Below are positions 1 to 12,394 of a DNA stretch of 64,000 bases, piece by piece (the stretch's first letter is position 1; every line of letters starts with the position of its first letter). The notes beneath the pieces were generated by a model. It was not told the origin of the DNA, did not search any database, and saw only the letters and a list, made by a program, of their open reading frames with translations. A program made the position numbers and the translations under genes. The stretch comes from Triglochin maritima (Eukaryota; Streptophyta; Magnoliopsida; Alismatales; Juncaginaceae): positions 10,818,501-10,882,500 of the forward strand of contig OY821770.1 of assembly GCA_963682175.1 (NCBI GenBank), in the 5' to 3' direction.

Positions 1-1010
1 TAAATTAATACCCTTTGCTTTAATTATGCTAATCAAACTCTCTTCTCCTCACCACCCATTGACTAAACCAAGTGAGACTTTGGCAAACCCAATGAAACTT
101 CTTCTTTTCCACAGCTAAGTCTACATCTTGGGGCCCCAAAACCATAGTTTTTAAGTGTTATTTAACTCTTACCGTTAGGAGGAAGGATTCTCTTTTTGAA
201 GAAAATTAAAGAGCAGGTCCTAGTTTGGCGCCATAAACTTAGGGTTGTTTTAATTAGAGTTTACCATCTGTCTCTTTCCCTGCATGTCAATACTCCACTA
301 GCAATAATTACAAAAAACCAATGATTCAAGAAACGAAATTGATCTTATTTCAATTTATTCCCATTATTGAGTGTTTCGACAACAGTTCAGCGTAGCAAAA
401 CCTAGTATTTGCAATACTTTAAAATAATAATACATGATTTATCAATTAAATTTCACATAATATCAAACAAGTATGTCAATTTTAACTCGGGCTCGTGATT
501 TGACCCAAGTTCGGATTAATAAAAGCTTCATTCGAAGTCCTTAAGAAGTTTAATGGGTCAAGATACATTCTTATAAGTTATAACTTTAAGCACGTTGAAA
601 TAATCATTCGATTTGGCTATGCTCGGCTTAACTGGAAAACAGTTTCGTAAATAATTATACTTTAATCTGTATAAAAGTCTTCATGTCTTCGTTATAAGTT
701 ATTATAATCAATTATCTAATATTGAGCATTCAAAAAACTGTATGCATCATATATAATGTTTTAAAAACATTATCTTTGAATTTTGTTTAGTATCTAAGCT
801 ATATATTATTCATGTTAAATGACAAAAGCACGCTGCCTCATGTTAGACCTGTTGGAAAATCATGTCAAACTCAAGTTGATTAATTAGAGTTCCAACGCTC
901 TAAATTCGAGCTCAATTTCTCAATAAGCTTTGGAAACTGATGTTGTACTTACACATACTTGATTTAGTGAAGCCAGTTGATACCCTTAGCATTATATACT
1001 TGAACGTCCT
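1..1010. other. AT-rich intergenic DNA, nothing recognised
   Basis: No coding region, RNA gene or clear repeat structure is visible. The stretch is AT-rich with short homopolymer runs. It ends where a degraded LTR begins. Confidence 0.6.
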
Positions 1011-2381
1011 TGTTGGGATCGATGATAGCCATAAATGTAATCATTAAAACAAAGTATAAATTCAACGGAAACATCCAAACAAGAGATGGACAATCAAACC
1101 ACAACGTAGACTTATATTTTTACAGAGGTTTCACACTCCAACCAGATTCTAATCATCTCTTGCCGACCACACTCGATCACCATGAGTCCTGCTTAATTAA
1201 GACTTCACTAATCCAATCCTACTTCGAACTGAGATCAAGCATTTTACAATCCAAGAGGGCAGTTTCCTCCCGAAGTTTGTACAACTCTTGTAATTCAACA
1301 AAATAGGAGTGTGAATCACTGATCTACACTTTAGACTTGAGCACACTATAGTAAGATAGGATTTGGGAACACAAGTAATGAATTTATGCTTGTGTGTGTA
1401 GTTGATGTTTGGGGATGGAGAATATTTTCTCTCAAGTAATAGATCAATAGAAGGTGTAAAATATGTATTAATTAAACTAAGGTTTGATCTATTTATGGAC
1501 TTTAAGACCCATATAGCTGTTAGGGTTAAAGAAGCAACTGACAAAAAGGAGAAAATGATCTGCCAGTATCGGTCGACAGTTTGGTCACTTTTGTTCGGAC
1601 CGTCCACTTAAGTTGTAAGTTAACGGCCAGACGAATAAGCAAATTGGTTGGACCAACACTATGTAAACCTGGAGTGTGTATACTGGATATGGGATAATCG
1701 GTCGACCGTTATGGAAAAAATGGTTGGACGGTACTAAGAAAAGTTACTGTCTAGCTTTAGGTTTGATTCGATTGACCACAAGGTGTGGTCCGATAGACCT
1801 GGGGTTTGGAGTCTAAATTGGGTAAAGGTGCAATCTTCAAAATAATCGTTAAGGAATAACGACAAGAAAACAACTTGAAATGGAAATTTGAAAATCAAAG
1901 AACGATCAGACGAAATGTTAGAATGGTTGACCGTTCAACCAAGATATTGTTGTTTACAAACGGTCATACGAAAGCTATGTTTCGGTTGACCATTTTACAC
2001 ATACTGACTGAGGTTGAGTTTAGGTGGTTTTCCGGTTATGGTTTGAATGATCTATTAAAATCCAAATAATGTGAAATTTTGTGTGTAAATTTTAAATGGA
2101 AACTAGAGTGAATGTGGATGAATATTAATACAAATATGCTCAAGTTTACAAATATTCCTAAGGACTCAAATAAAGATAAAATTATATGTCTCAAAAGCTT
2201 GATTACATTTCTTGACTGAAATCCATTTCTTCTTGAGTCTTGATTATCTTTGAAGATAGAAGTATGCACAATACAAGTATATGTGCAATGCATGAAATGT
2301 GTTTATCTTAATTTGATTGCGATTAAGATTAAGTTTGATCAATTTATCAAAAGTAACACGATTAATGCCTAAAAGCCCACA
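1011..2381 (+). mobile_element. degraded LTR of family S (probably a solo LTR)
   Basis: The block starts with TGTTGGGATCG and ends with AAAAGCCCACA, which matches the start and end of the intact family S solo LTR at 59432-61002. Several landmarks occur in the same order in both copies: a leader-like stretch around 1110-1180, scattered GGTCGAC and GGTTGACC motifs (1568-2000), and a block near 2035-2080 reading 'gatctattaaaatccaaat'. The five bases on each side (GTCCT and ATTCT) do not match, so the target duplication has decayed or the ends are slightly off. No internal retroelement sequence follows. It is clearly older than the other family S copies, since many CG sites have become TG or CA. 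Confidence 0.6.
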
Positions 2382-2657
2382 ATTCTATCTTCTGAGCTCC
2401 AAATGCTCATGTTCTCTGAGCACACACATTAGAAATAATCCCGGTCACACAAATGAAGAAAAGTTGGGAGAAGTAGTCCACAAGGTCATGATAGAAACTC
2501 AAAATCATTCTGCTATAAAATTATGCCCAAACTACATGTAATTTTTGCGTTCCATGGATGTCTTTTGTGTCACGTCCATCGATCATAAAAGTTCAATATT
2601 TTCAAGTACCAAGATGTATAAGCCAATTTTTAGGATGGCTTATTATCTTATTAGTAA

Positions 2658-4791
2658 TGTTATGTCCCTAACCTTGCTTAAGGACTAATCCCTTGATTAG
2701 TGGAGGTTTTGCTTGGGGGAAATGGAGCCGTGAACAGTGGAGGCATGGAGAGGGTGATGGGTTGGGGTGTGTAGGGTGCTGTGGATGAGGGAGGTCACCA
2801 TTGAGTTGAGAATTTGGTTTTATAAAGCAAAATGTTCTCTACTTTTATTCTTCTTCCTTTTGTCTTGCCACTACCCATCACTCAATTCTTTTCTCTTCCG
2901 GCAACCAGGGGGCATGGAGGTTGCTCCAGCGTGAGACACAGAGGTCGGTGTGCGAGGAAGCGCGCGTGCGGTTGCGGACCGGAGGTGGTTTTGTAGGTTC
3001 TCCGGAGGGCGTCGTCGATCGCTTTGAAGAGGTATTTCGGTTTATTAGTTTGTTTGTGGCTCACCCACATTGGGGTGATGTTGTGGTCGGTCGCGGGAGG
3101 TCGGAGACCTCGCTGGCGACGTGAAACGACGTAAAATCCTCGGCAGGTGCGGGGTTGTTGTTGACCAATGGTCGACCGGTGCCTTCGGGCGGTCGACTGG
3201 TTTTACTGTTTTGCCCGACTTTAACCAATACCGGTCGAATGATGTCGTGCAACGGTCGACCAGTTGCATATGTGCTGGTGGGTCGGAGGATTTCCTGTTT
3301 CTTTTCGGTCGACCGTTCCTAGTTTTTGGTTCGACCGGAACTTAAGTGAACTTGATTATAATGCATGATGTTTGGCCGATTTTTATATATTTTTCGACCG
3401 TTATATGACTTAAACTATTAGGATGACCCATGTAATTTTTGGTCGACCAGGACCCTGAGTCGGTCGACCGAATAGACTTGTATGATTTTGACCAGACTCT
3501 GGATTTTGACCTCGTATTCAGTCAACCGGTTTTATATTGTTGTTCGACCATTGACACTTATGTGATGTGCAGAGAGTTCGACCGTTGCAGACTTTCGTTC
3601 GACCGAACCTATTGGGAATGGTCGTCTGGATAGGCTTTCCGGTCGACCATTTGTGCGCAGAACTGAATTCCTGATCCTTGTGTTGTGTCAACTTTGTCCA
3701 CGGAAATCGGTGTCCTCGCTTAGAGCGTGAGCCGGGAGGTGACGACAGGTACGTTGCTCGTGACTGCCCAGGGACTGCCGAGTGGAAGAGTGTGGATACT
3801 TGAGTCGTGATGTGTTATTGCTTGACTCTGTATTGTAGCAGACCTGAGGGATCGTGTATCCCAATGCATGTTGATGCATGGCTCGTGGAGCATGATGACC
3901 CTGCAGATTACGGTTTGAACCCGTCCGATGTTGTGCTGCGGACGTATGTTGTACCACCAAGGTTGTGCCGACGATGCCGCCGAGGTTTTTACCGGCGATG
4001 ATGTTGCCGATGATGTTCCAGGTTGTGGTTGTGCCGGACGTATGTTGTACCGTCGATGTTGTGCCGACGATGCCGCCGATGTTGTTCCGGCGATGATTCC
4101 TCGATTGGGCACCTATCAGGGAATGTTTGGACCGACCAGGCTATGGCTCCGTTGGGGTGGTGTAGACCACGTGGCTCGCTTTGCGCGGAGGTGTGGACGC
4201 TCCTCACCGACCCCTTTGGCTCAAGTAGTCGCGTGTGGGGTGCGTCGCGTACTGTCCGCAAGACCGTATGTGCCTACGGTAGGTTTCCGAGGGAGACACG
4301 TTGTTGTTGCTGGACTGATGTCCTTGTTGACCCTTTGAGGGTATTTGTTGTTGCCGAGGGACTGAGGTCATGTTTTACCCTTGGAGGGGATTTGTGCATT
4401 GCAGATGTTTATATGACATGTTACTAGTATGATATGTTCATTACCGTACTGTTGCATTCATATAGATAAGTTTGGCATACAAAGTTTCCTAATGGGAAAC
4501 TCAGACATTATTGTTGATTCATGTTTCAGGACCGCGGTAGGTTCGGTCGGGTGGTGACAGCGGGCGCACACATTTTGAGGTTAGGATCCTCTTCAGACTC
4601 TTCGAGGTCTTCATGATTACTTGTATCTGTCTTTCGTTGTATTGATGTAATCATGTATTTTGACAAACTCTGTTGTATTGTGGTGCACCGACTGGTTATA
4701 TTTATATGAGTAACATTCCCGTTTGATGACTTTTGTCTTGAGATCTTGTTTGTTTAAATTTTCAAATTTTCCGCTGTTTCGGGATGTTACA
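2658..4791 (+). mobile_element. solo LTR of gypsy family G
   Basis: It begins TGTTATGTCCCTAACC and ends CGGGATGTTACA, as the LTRs of the gypsy element at 49096-62012 do. A perfect 5-bp target duplication AGTAA flanks it (2653-2657 and 4792-4796). There is no primer binding site or coding region between, so an LTR-LTR exchange probably removed the rest. The LTR is 2134 bp against 2077 bp for the intact 5' LTR. The extra length includes a local tandem duplication of a segment rich in GCCGACGATGCCGCC around 3925-4090. Apparent reading frames inside it lack any family similarity. Confidence 0.85.
3170..3650. repeat. GGTCGACC motif array in a family G solo LTR
   Basis: About a dozen copies and variants of GGTCGACC, TTCGACCG and GGTCAACC lie 20-60 bp apart. 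Two are exact CGGTCGACCG palindromes (near 3307 and 3462). Confidence 0.75.
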
Positions 4792-6828
4792 AGTAACCTA
4801 AATATATTTGGTTTCAATCACCATAACTTATTTAGTCATAACATAATTCAAATATAATCCAAAATATTTTGGTTTTAATATCTAACATAATTCAGCATCG
4901 TATATTTTGGTTTTAACATAAAGAGATGAAATAGTGTAATACTTCAAACATTCTTTCTCACCTCCAACAATTTATGCCTAGTTGGGGATTGTGGTGGCGG
5001 AGGGAACGGTGGCTATGACGGCGGAGGACGGGGTGCATGTGGACGAGCTCTCTTAAGGAATTTTTTTCTTCATAGATTACAAATTAACGAAACACATAAT
5101 ATTCAACATCTTAATTGTTTCCTATTATCAAAATCGTATAATCATAAAACAAAGTCTTAACTGTTTGGAAATACTTGTAATCTATCGAATTCGAGTGATA
5201 CTGGCATGACAATAAAAAAACTTTAAAAACAGTAAAATGAGCCAAAGTAACTAAAAGAAAGAGATGAAAAGTAGTGCTTTGATTGGTAGAGTTGATTGTT
5301 TAATCCAAGACAATCTAGCAAGAAGCAATTCACAATCCCTACTCCCTGGCTAGTTGTACCTTCCCCAAGTTTGCGGCACAGGAGTTGGGTCTTTGGGTGA
5401 ATCAAGTCAAGTGCCATTATAAATATAATTCAAATGACACACTTGAATTGATTACGTTACGTAGATATACAAATATTTGTTCTAATTAATTTGTAACCTG
5501 ATATACATGTTGGGTCGGTTGACATGTCATCCCAACGAGTGTACGTAGCTTCCAAGCAGATCTCTGCAGTGCTGCAGAGACACTCCGAGGTCAAACATGA
5601 TCTCATGTCTTTTTTTTTTTTTTTACTTTGGTCTGAGATCAGGGCTGGAGTTAATAAGAATTTCATTTTGAGTAAGTGCAGACATAATATAACATAGTTA
5701 ATTGTACGTTAAGAGGAAGTCAGCTGTTTATAAATAAATAACTCGAGAAGGAAGATAGCTTACTTACTCTTTAAAAATATACATCCTCAAGATGTAGTTT
5801 TTGTCTTACGTAAGTACATTCTGTATTTTTGAATAATATCTATCTATGAATGATATTTTAGTTAAAAGTGGATGAGATCGAGATAACCTAAAAACTAATG
5901 TATGGGGTTAGTGGGGACTGGAAAAGATTTTCAGAAATTCAAATATAATTCACATATATTTTGCAGACCTTGTCGTCTACCTAGACTAGAGTTTTTATCG
6001 CTAATTCTACATCTTAGCTAGGTAACATCTATTAACTACTTGACTTCCTTTTCTACTTATGATTATGATACAGCATTGAAATTACAAGTCATACATTATA
6101 TTCGCCTTTCCCATTTGTCCTTTATTTATAACTTCAATTTCCATACTTCCATTGCTTAATATACCTAATATCATATCAACTAACTACGAGCGGTTAGGAC
6201 GTGGTTCCCCGATAGGAGATATGACATCCTTAATTCTTTGCTTGTGTCACTTGCAATTTATAACCGCATTGCACCTATTCCAAAATATGAGTGGATCACA
6301 AAAACTTCAGGATTATAAATTCCTTTTGAAAGAAGATTGCACGTGCCGTGAGGGTGGTTCCAAGCCAACAATATCCCCCACAAATTCCACTTTAGTAGGC
6401 GATCTTTGTGCCTTGGGGTTCATGTCCATGTCCATTTCCACGAACATATATAAACACACCACAAACCCATGTGTTGGGGGATGCAACCTTCACATGGCCT
6501 CCTACACATGGCCTCCTAATGGGGGATAGAGGGATATTCATTCCATCTTGAACCAAGTATGAATCTATTATGCCCGTCCAAAGTGGGTGGGTGTTTTAAT
6601 AATTATGAAACACAGTTGCTATGATGTTGACAAACAATGTGTGTCGACAAGTTGCTTAAATTTAGATATCTCAAGTAGTTAACAGAAAAAAAAAACACCT
6701 TAATGGTTGCAAAGTAGTTAGAATTTTCTTCTTCTTCTTCCACAATTTGCGTGTGTTTACATTCATTGCTTATATATGATAAAAAAAACACATTTAAAAA
6801 AAATACATCTACTTGAAAAAGAGAAAAC
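4792..6828. other. intergenic DNA
   Basis: Mostly AT-rich with no supportable gene. A short GC-rich patch rich in GGCGGAGG lies at 4985-5050 and a poly-T run near 5610. A frame of 125 codons at 6152-6529 has no recognisable domain and overlaps a promoter-like block, so I do not call it a gene. Confidence 0.5.
6339..6500 (+). promoter_or_regulatory. possible orphan promoter (G-box plus TATA)
   Basis: A G-box core CACGTG at 6340-6345 lies about 100 bp upstream of a TATA-like TATATAAA at 6447-6454, spacing typical of plant core promoters. No gene follows before the copia LTR at 6834. It may be the remnant of a promoter cut off from its gene, or chance. Confidence 0.25.
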
Positions 6829-6833
6829 TTGCT

Positions 6834-7122
6834 TATTGAGATTTATCTTCCTCCCTGATAATCTAGTTTTTCATTCCCTTTTATTACATGTTGTAAAGAA
6901 CTTTTTGAACTTGACCAAGTAATCAGGTTTGTTAGCATGCCTAATCGGGTTGTTGATTGATGTACCAGATAGTCCATTTAGGACACATATAAAATGAGAT
7001 TTTTCCCCTCCAACAATTACATGCAATTGACTGGTGGCTGGAGGGGTTTTCCCCTACCTCTCTCGCGTCTCTCTCTTTTGTGGATTTCGTCTTTCGATCT
7101 CGTGGATTAAATCGATTTAACA
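6834..7122 (+). repeat. copia 5' LTR
   Basis: 289 bp, running from TATTGAGATTTATC to ATCGATTTAACA. Judged by the target duplication it starts with TA rather than the usual TG. A matching copy sits at 11901-12191 with small length and base differences. Confidence 0.9.
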
Positions 7123-7134
7123 TGGTATTAGGGC
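7123..7134 (+). promoter_or_regulatory. copia primer binding site (altered)
   Basis: TGGTATTAGGGC directly follows the 5' LTR. It resembles the initiator methionine tRNA site TGGTATCAGAGC with two changes. Confidence 0.7.
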
Positions 7135-7408
7135 AAAGATCCAGACATATTTACGGTTCTTGCTCATCGATCTATTGGTGGAGGAAGAGATCGACGTCTT
7201 GTGAAAATGATTCCACTTCCGCACATCCTTTGGTTTTGGTGTTCACCATTTGAGGTTCAGATCACCATTATCCTTTTCTTTATGGAGTTCTTTACTTGTT
7301 CTTGAGGTTTTCTTCGTTGCTTGTGAAATCGTTTGGATTTCAATCGTTTTTTTATGTTTCGTTTCTCTTACGCTCTGAGGTTGTTAGATCTCAGTGCTTG
7401 TGTTCAAG

Positions 7409-8320
7409 ATGAGTGATAAGAATCAAAACCAAATCATTGCCCAACCCAATAAGTCAAGTCCCTATTACATGAGTTCCTCAGATCATCCTGGAGCTAACCT
7501 CGTTCCTAAGATTTTGATGGGAGATAATTACTACACCTTGTATAGATCCATGAGAGTTGCTCTTAAAGCTAGGATTTGTAGATGGATCACTTCCTGTACT
7601 AAACCACTAAATCAGATGAATATTTGAAGTGGATGAGATGTAATGACATGGTGCTCTCTTGGATCATGAATGTTGTTAATCAAGAAATAGGAAGTATCAT
7701 CATATACACTGAGTTAGCTAAAGATGTCTACAAAGATTTGAAGGAACGATACTCGCAAGTTAATGCACCTAGAATCTTTGGAATCAAAAGAGACTTGTGC
7801 TCCTTGACTCAGGGAACATTGTCTGTGTCAACTTATTTTGCTAAGTTGAAAACTTTTTGGAGGAACTTGTTGTTTACAGTGTTAGCCCTATATGCACCTG
7901 TGGAGCTATGAATAATTTTACTTGTGGTGCCATTAAAGCTTATTATAAGAAAGAACAGGAAGATAAATTGCTTCAGTTACTGCTTGGTCTCAACGAGACA
8001 TATTCAACTATTAGAGGTCAGATTCTTCTCATGGATCCTTTACCCAATGTGAACAAAGCTTATGCTCTGCTTCTTCAAGAGGAGAAACAAAGAGATGTCA
8101 GTACTCAAAACAAATCTATTGAAGCTGCAACTATGATGCCATTAATGACAACTATGCCAAGCAAGGAAACCAATTCAAATATAAATTTGGGAACAATCAA
8201 AATAAGAACCAAAAGAGAGACAAGTATCATTGCACTCATTGTGAGAATTTTGGTCATACTGCAGACATATGCTATTGGTTGATTGGGTTCCCTCCTGGTT
8301 ACATGCTGCATAAAGTCTAT
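7409..8320 (+). pseudogene. copia gag remnant
   Basis: Gag forms the particle that packages element RNA. The likely start is the ATG at 7409, where a hydrophilic N-terminus begins. Translation moves between frames and meets a stop at 7625-7627, with another frame change near 7860-7910. A retroviral-type zinc knuckle is readable near 8230-8275: the residues spell C-x2-C-x4-H-x4-C (CTHCENFGHTADIC), followed by a LIGFPPGY-like tail that copia gags often carry. It is broken by frame changes and cannot give a full product. Confidence 0.8.
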
Positions 8321-9620
8321 CCTGGACCTAAGAAGTCAAATACACTTGCAATAAAGAGTGGCCAAATCAATAATGCTGAACTCAGAGTTTACATTGTTGA
8401 AGATCATGAGGATGCACCTAACTTCACTAAAGAGCAGTACACTCAACCTCTTGGTCTTCTCAACAAAGGAAACTCCATTCATGCTATCAATATGGCAAGT
8501 ATTTCATCTTGTTCTTTTACATACATAGAAGGTATCCTTTGGGTTATAGACACAAGTGCTACTGATCACATGTGCTACTCCACTAACATGTTGATCAATC
8601 CTCATAAACCTAGCTCCCCTATACCTGTTAGTCTCCCCAATGGTGAACATGTCGTGGTTGAATTGATAGGGGATGTCAGAGTTCGACCTGATATTATCCT
8701 GCAAGATGTGTTCTACATACCCACCTTCAAAGTCAATTTGATATTTGTCAGTAGAATCACTAAGCAAAATCATTGCTATATTCATTTTTATCCTAATATT
8801 TGCATATTTCAGGACCTACAAACCAAGAGAGTGATTAGACAAGGTAACTTGAACAAAGAGTTATACATTCTTAATGAAGTTGCTCATGCTAATGTCTCTT
8901 GTGCTGGGAATTCTTTTGAACTTTGGCATAGGCTCTTAGGACATCCTTCTTTGAAGAAATTGAAGCTTATAGATACTCTCAGTAATAACATTTGCATAGA
9001 TAGCAACTATACTTGCCATACTTGCCCTTTGGCAAAACAAACTAGACTCACTTTTCAAAATAGTGTTATCAAATCTATTGTTGCTTTTGAGTTGGTCGAC
9101 TGTAATGTTTGGGGAAGGTTTGTTGTACCTAGCATCGCTGGATCACATTTTTCCCTTACTATCATTGATGATTTCACAAGGTGTACTTGGCTATGCTTGA
9201 TGAGAAATAAATTGCTTTAAACCCTTCTTTCACAAGGTGCAAAATCAGTTTAATACTAGTATAAAGCAAATCAGAACCGACAATGTGACTGAATTCACTT
9301 CGGGTGAGATGAATGATTTTCTATTACAAAATGGAATTGCACATCAAAAGAGTTGTGTTTATACACCTCAACGGAATGGAATAGTTGAGAGAAAGCACAA
9401 TCTTTTAGAGGTGGGAAGAGATGTGAGATTTCAAGCCCACTTAGCTGCCAAGTTCTGGGGAGAGTGTGTACTAACTGCAGCATATCTGATAAACAGAATA
9501 CCCACTTACATTATTGGGAACATCTCACCATATAAAACTCTCTTTGGAGAAAAACTAGACTACTCTCACTTAAGGTCCTTTGGGTGCCTTGCTTATGCCA
9601 CCAAACCAAGAACTGAGTGA
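8320..9620 (+). pseudogene. copia protease and integrase remnant
   Basis: The aspartic protease signature lies near 8539-8576 and reads WVIDTSATDHM. Copia proteases normally have D-S/T-G-A, so glycine is replaced by serine here. Integrase follows. Its H-H-C-C zinc region is near 8930-9050 (HRLLGHPS, then CHTCPLAKQ). The core then shows an aspartate in DCNVWG near 9099, a second in IRTDNVTEF near 9270, and a glutamate in NGIVERKH near 9380, which fits the D,D-35-E set. A stop and frame change at about 9218-9237 split the core. The sequence continues into a spacer before reverse transcriptase. Confidence 0.85.
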
Positions 9621-10685
9621 AAATTTGATAAACGAGCTAAGAAGTGTGTTTTTTCTGGGATATCCATTTGGGTAAAAGGCCTACAAAGTCTATGACTGGG
9701 AAGAAAAAAATAATTCACTAATAGGGATGTGATTTTTCATGAAAACACATACCCATTTGCAGATCAAAACCAGGTTGCTGAAGATTCAGATTACAGTCTA
9801 TTATCCAAGCCTTCCATCATCAATGAGGATCACACTACTCTTGACCATGACAGAACTCATCCTGATCCAGATTCTAGTGAAGAGAATGAGGAAGACATTG
9901 AAGAACATGAGACAGGAAAGATCAACCAAGATGATAATGTCCAAGAGATGACTCTTTAGAATATGAGAAGGTCAACAAGACAACACTATACACCAAATAT
10001 TTAGATGATTACTACTGCAGCAACCATGTCAATGCCTATATTCATCAGAATTACAACACCAAACATCCTATGAGTAACCATGTCAATTATGGTAGACTTT
10101 CAAATCTCTAAAGAAGTTATGTTGTTGTCAACAATGCCACTGAACCTAGAAGCTATGAAGAAGTTGTTCAAGACCAAAATTGGAGGAAAGCCATGAGTAT
10201 TGAACTAGCATCTCTTGAAGATTACAACACTTGGAAACTTATGAACTACCTGCTGGGAAGAAGGCCATTGGTTGCAGATGGATCTATAAATTGAAGTATA
10301 ATTCAGATGGGAGCTTGGAAAGACATAAGGCTAGACTGGTTGCCAAATGTTTTACCAAGTTGAAGGTTATGACTTCCATGAGACATTTGCACCAGTGGCC
10401 AACCTGGTCAGTGTGAGAGTCTTACTTGCCATTGCTGCCAAAAGAAAATGGACCATTCACCAGATATATGTCAATAATGTTTTCTTACATGGAGACTTAG
10501 ATGAGGAGGTTTACTTGAAGTTGCCCCAATGTTATCAAAGACAGGAGGAGACTAGAGTGTGCAGACTCAAGAAATCCTTGTATGAGCTTAAGCAAGCCTC
10601 AAGGAATTGGTTTGCCAAGTTAACTTATGTTCTTGTTGATGAGGGATACAAGCAATCGAGATCTGATTACTCATTATCCACCTAG
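9621..10685 (+). pseudogene. copia spacer and N-terminal reverse transcriptase remnant
   Basis: After an acidic linker (9729-9957), reverse transcriptase starts near 10150. Readable copia landmarks are GCRWIYKLKYNSDGS (near 10270), the block HETFAPVANLVSVR (near 10377) and NNVFLHGDLDEEVYLKLP (near 10470), which surround the first catalytic aspartate. Here the aspartate of the usual VDNAFLHG-type motif reads N (VNNVFLHG), a likely inactivating change. Frames shift near 10350 and a stop ends the open stretch at 10683-10685. Confidence 0.85.
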
Positions 10686-11893
10686 AAAAACAGAAGTCAT
10701 TTCATTGCAATCCTTGTATATGTGGATGATATCATAATGACTGGAGACAGTGAAGAGGGCACTATGCAAATAAAGAAGACTCTAGCTTCCCAGGTTCAAA
10801 CTCAAAGATTTGGGTAACTTACGATACTTCTTGGATATTGAAGTTGCTCAAAGTGATGATGGAATCAACATTTCACAAAGGAAATACACTCTGGATTGGC
10901 TAAAAGAAATGGGTCAGTTGGGAGCCAATCTTGGACACACTCTTATGGAACAAAATCATAAGTTCCATGAAAACCTAAAACTCAATGATGCTACTTATTA
11001 TAGAAGATTAGTCGGCAAATTAATATATCTCACCATTACCAGACCAGATATCTGTTTTTCAGTTCAAGTTGTCCATCAGTTTATGCAAGAGCCACATAAA
11101 TGCCACTTAGAAGCTGTTGTTCGAGTGCTGAAATACTTTAAAAATTCACATGGCCAAGACTTACTTCTTAATTTAGATCCCAATTATGATTTGACAGCCT
11201 ATTCTGATTCAGATTGGGGTGTTTGCCCCATAAGTAGGAGATCCATCACCGGTTTTTGAATCATGATAGGGAATTTGCTCATGTCTTGGAAATCCAAAAA
11301 TCAAAGCACACTGCTGAAAAGTTGGACTACCACGTCGCCCCTAGCAAGTCGGACTTTACTAAACCGACGTGGTAAAGAGTCTGCCACGTCGGTGTTTACG
11401 CCGACCGACGTAGAAGGTTTAGTTTATGATTTTTTAAATAAATTATTCATACACTACCACATCGGTCCTCTAGACCGACGTGGTAGGGCACCTTATCACG
11501 TCTGCTAAAACTAATCTGACGTGGTAGGGCACCATTTCAAGGTCATCTGCTGAGGCTGAGTATAGGTCCATGAGCCACACTTGCTGTGAGTTGCAATGGC
11601 CATCGTACTTGCTGACTGATCTAGACATGAAAATGACTAAGCCTGCAATTCTTTACTGTGATAATCAAGCTGCCATGCATATTGTTGCAAACCCAATCTA
11701 TCATGAACGTACGAAACATATAGAACTTGATTGTCATTTCATAAGGGAAAAACTTCAAGATGGTTTGATCAAAACAACTTATGTCAGAAGTGTTGATCAA
11801 CCTGCTGACATCTTGACAAAGCCTTTGGGTCATCACACCTTCACCAAGCTTCTTGGCAAACTAGTAATCCTTGACATCTATTCTCCAACTTGA
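10686..11893 (+). pseudogene. copia C-terminal reverse transcriptase and RNase H remnant
   Basis: The reverse transcriptase core motif YVDD is readable near 10718-10730 (YVDDIIMTGDS). RNase H follows with YSDSDWG near 11200, the SWKSKNQST block near 11290, and, after the 11309-11528 insertion, the AEAEYRSM-like block, then YCDNQAAMHI near 11660 and the RTKHIELDCHFIRE block near 11710. It ends with a typical copia tail at 11840-11890 just before the purine tract. Frames change several times. The insertion separates two halves of RNase H. Confidence 0.87.
11309..11528. mobile_element. 220-bp CACTA-like insertion inside copia RNase H
   Basis: The copia coding sequence is interrupted exactly here: removing this segment and one GCA brings together a normal copia RNase H context. 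GCA is present on both sides (11306-11308 and 11529-11531), a 3-bp target duplication as CACTA elements make. The insert starts CACTGCTGAAAAG and carries several ACCACGTCGG and CCGACGTGGT repeats in both orientations, as subterminal CACTA repeats do. The right end lacks a clear CAGTG terminus, so the element is probably decayed. It encodes nothing. Confidence 0.6.
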
Positions 11894-11900
11894 GGGGGAG
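11890..11900 (+). promoter_or_regulatory. copia polypurine tract
   Basis: TTGAGGGGGAG lies directly before the right LTR, where plus-strand priming occurs in this family. Confidence 0.8.
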
Positions 11901-12191
11901 TATTGAGATTTATCTTCCTCCCTAATACTTAATCTAGTTTTTCATTCCCTTTTATTACATGTTGTAAATAACTTATTGAACTTGACCCAGTAATCAGGTT
12001 TGTTAGCATGCCTAATCGGGTTGTTGATTGATGTACCTGATAGTCCAATTAGGACAAATATAAAATAGGGTTTTCCCCTCCAACAATTACCTGTGATTGA
12101 CTGTGGTTGGAGGGGTTTTCCCCTACCTCTCTCGCGTCTCTCTCTCTTGTGGATTTCTTTTTTCGATCTCAGGGATTATATCGATTTTACA
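11901..12191 (+). repeat. copia 3' LTR
   Basis: 291 bp, from TATTGAGATTTATC to CGATTTTACA, matching the 5' LTR with scattered substitutions and a small indel near the start. Confidence 0.9.
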
Positions 12192-12394
12192 TTGCTCGAT
12201 GTTAAAATACTATTTGATGTCAAATACTATTTGACTCCTTGAAATTACTAATGTTGATGCTTACTTCTACCACTTTGTATTAAGTCTGGCTGCTTGGTTA
12301 CTTTTATGCTTATCCTTACTAAATAATGGCATGTCATCAAGCAATTATCTACGGTAATGATATTGCGTAATGACTAATACTTGCTGATGATAAG

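Larger units (their letters stand above)
6834..12191 (+). mobile_element. Ty1/copia LTR retrotransposon, decayed, both LTRs present
   Basis: Two LTRs (6834-7122 and 11901-12191) enclose copia-order domains: gag, protease, integrase, reverse transcriptase and RNase H. A 5-bp target duplication TTGCT lies immediately outside (6829-6833 and 12192-12196), which fixes both ends. The protein region is broken by many stops and frame changes and by an insertion at 11309-11528, so the element cannot make its own enzymes. A primer binding site follows the left LTR and a purine tract precedes the right one. Total length 5358 bp, normal for copia elements once the insertion is allowed for. Confidence 0.93.

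Noticed and set aside
3688..4427. Overlapping frames of 90-136 codons on both strands
   Set aside because: They fall inside the family G solo LTR, and equivalent positions in the gypsy LTRs are not open.
6152..6529. 125-codon frame
   Set aside because: No recognisable domain, weak codon structure, and it spans the G-box and TATA-like block that I read as regulatory.
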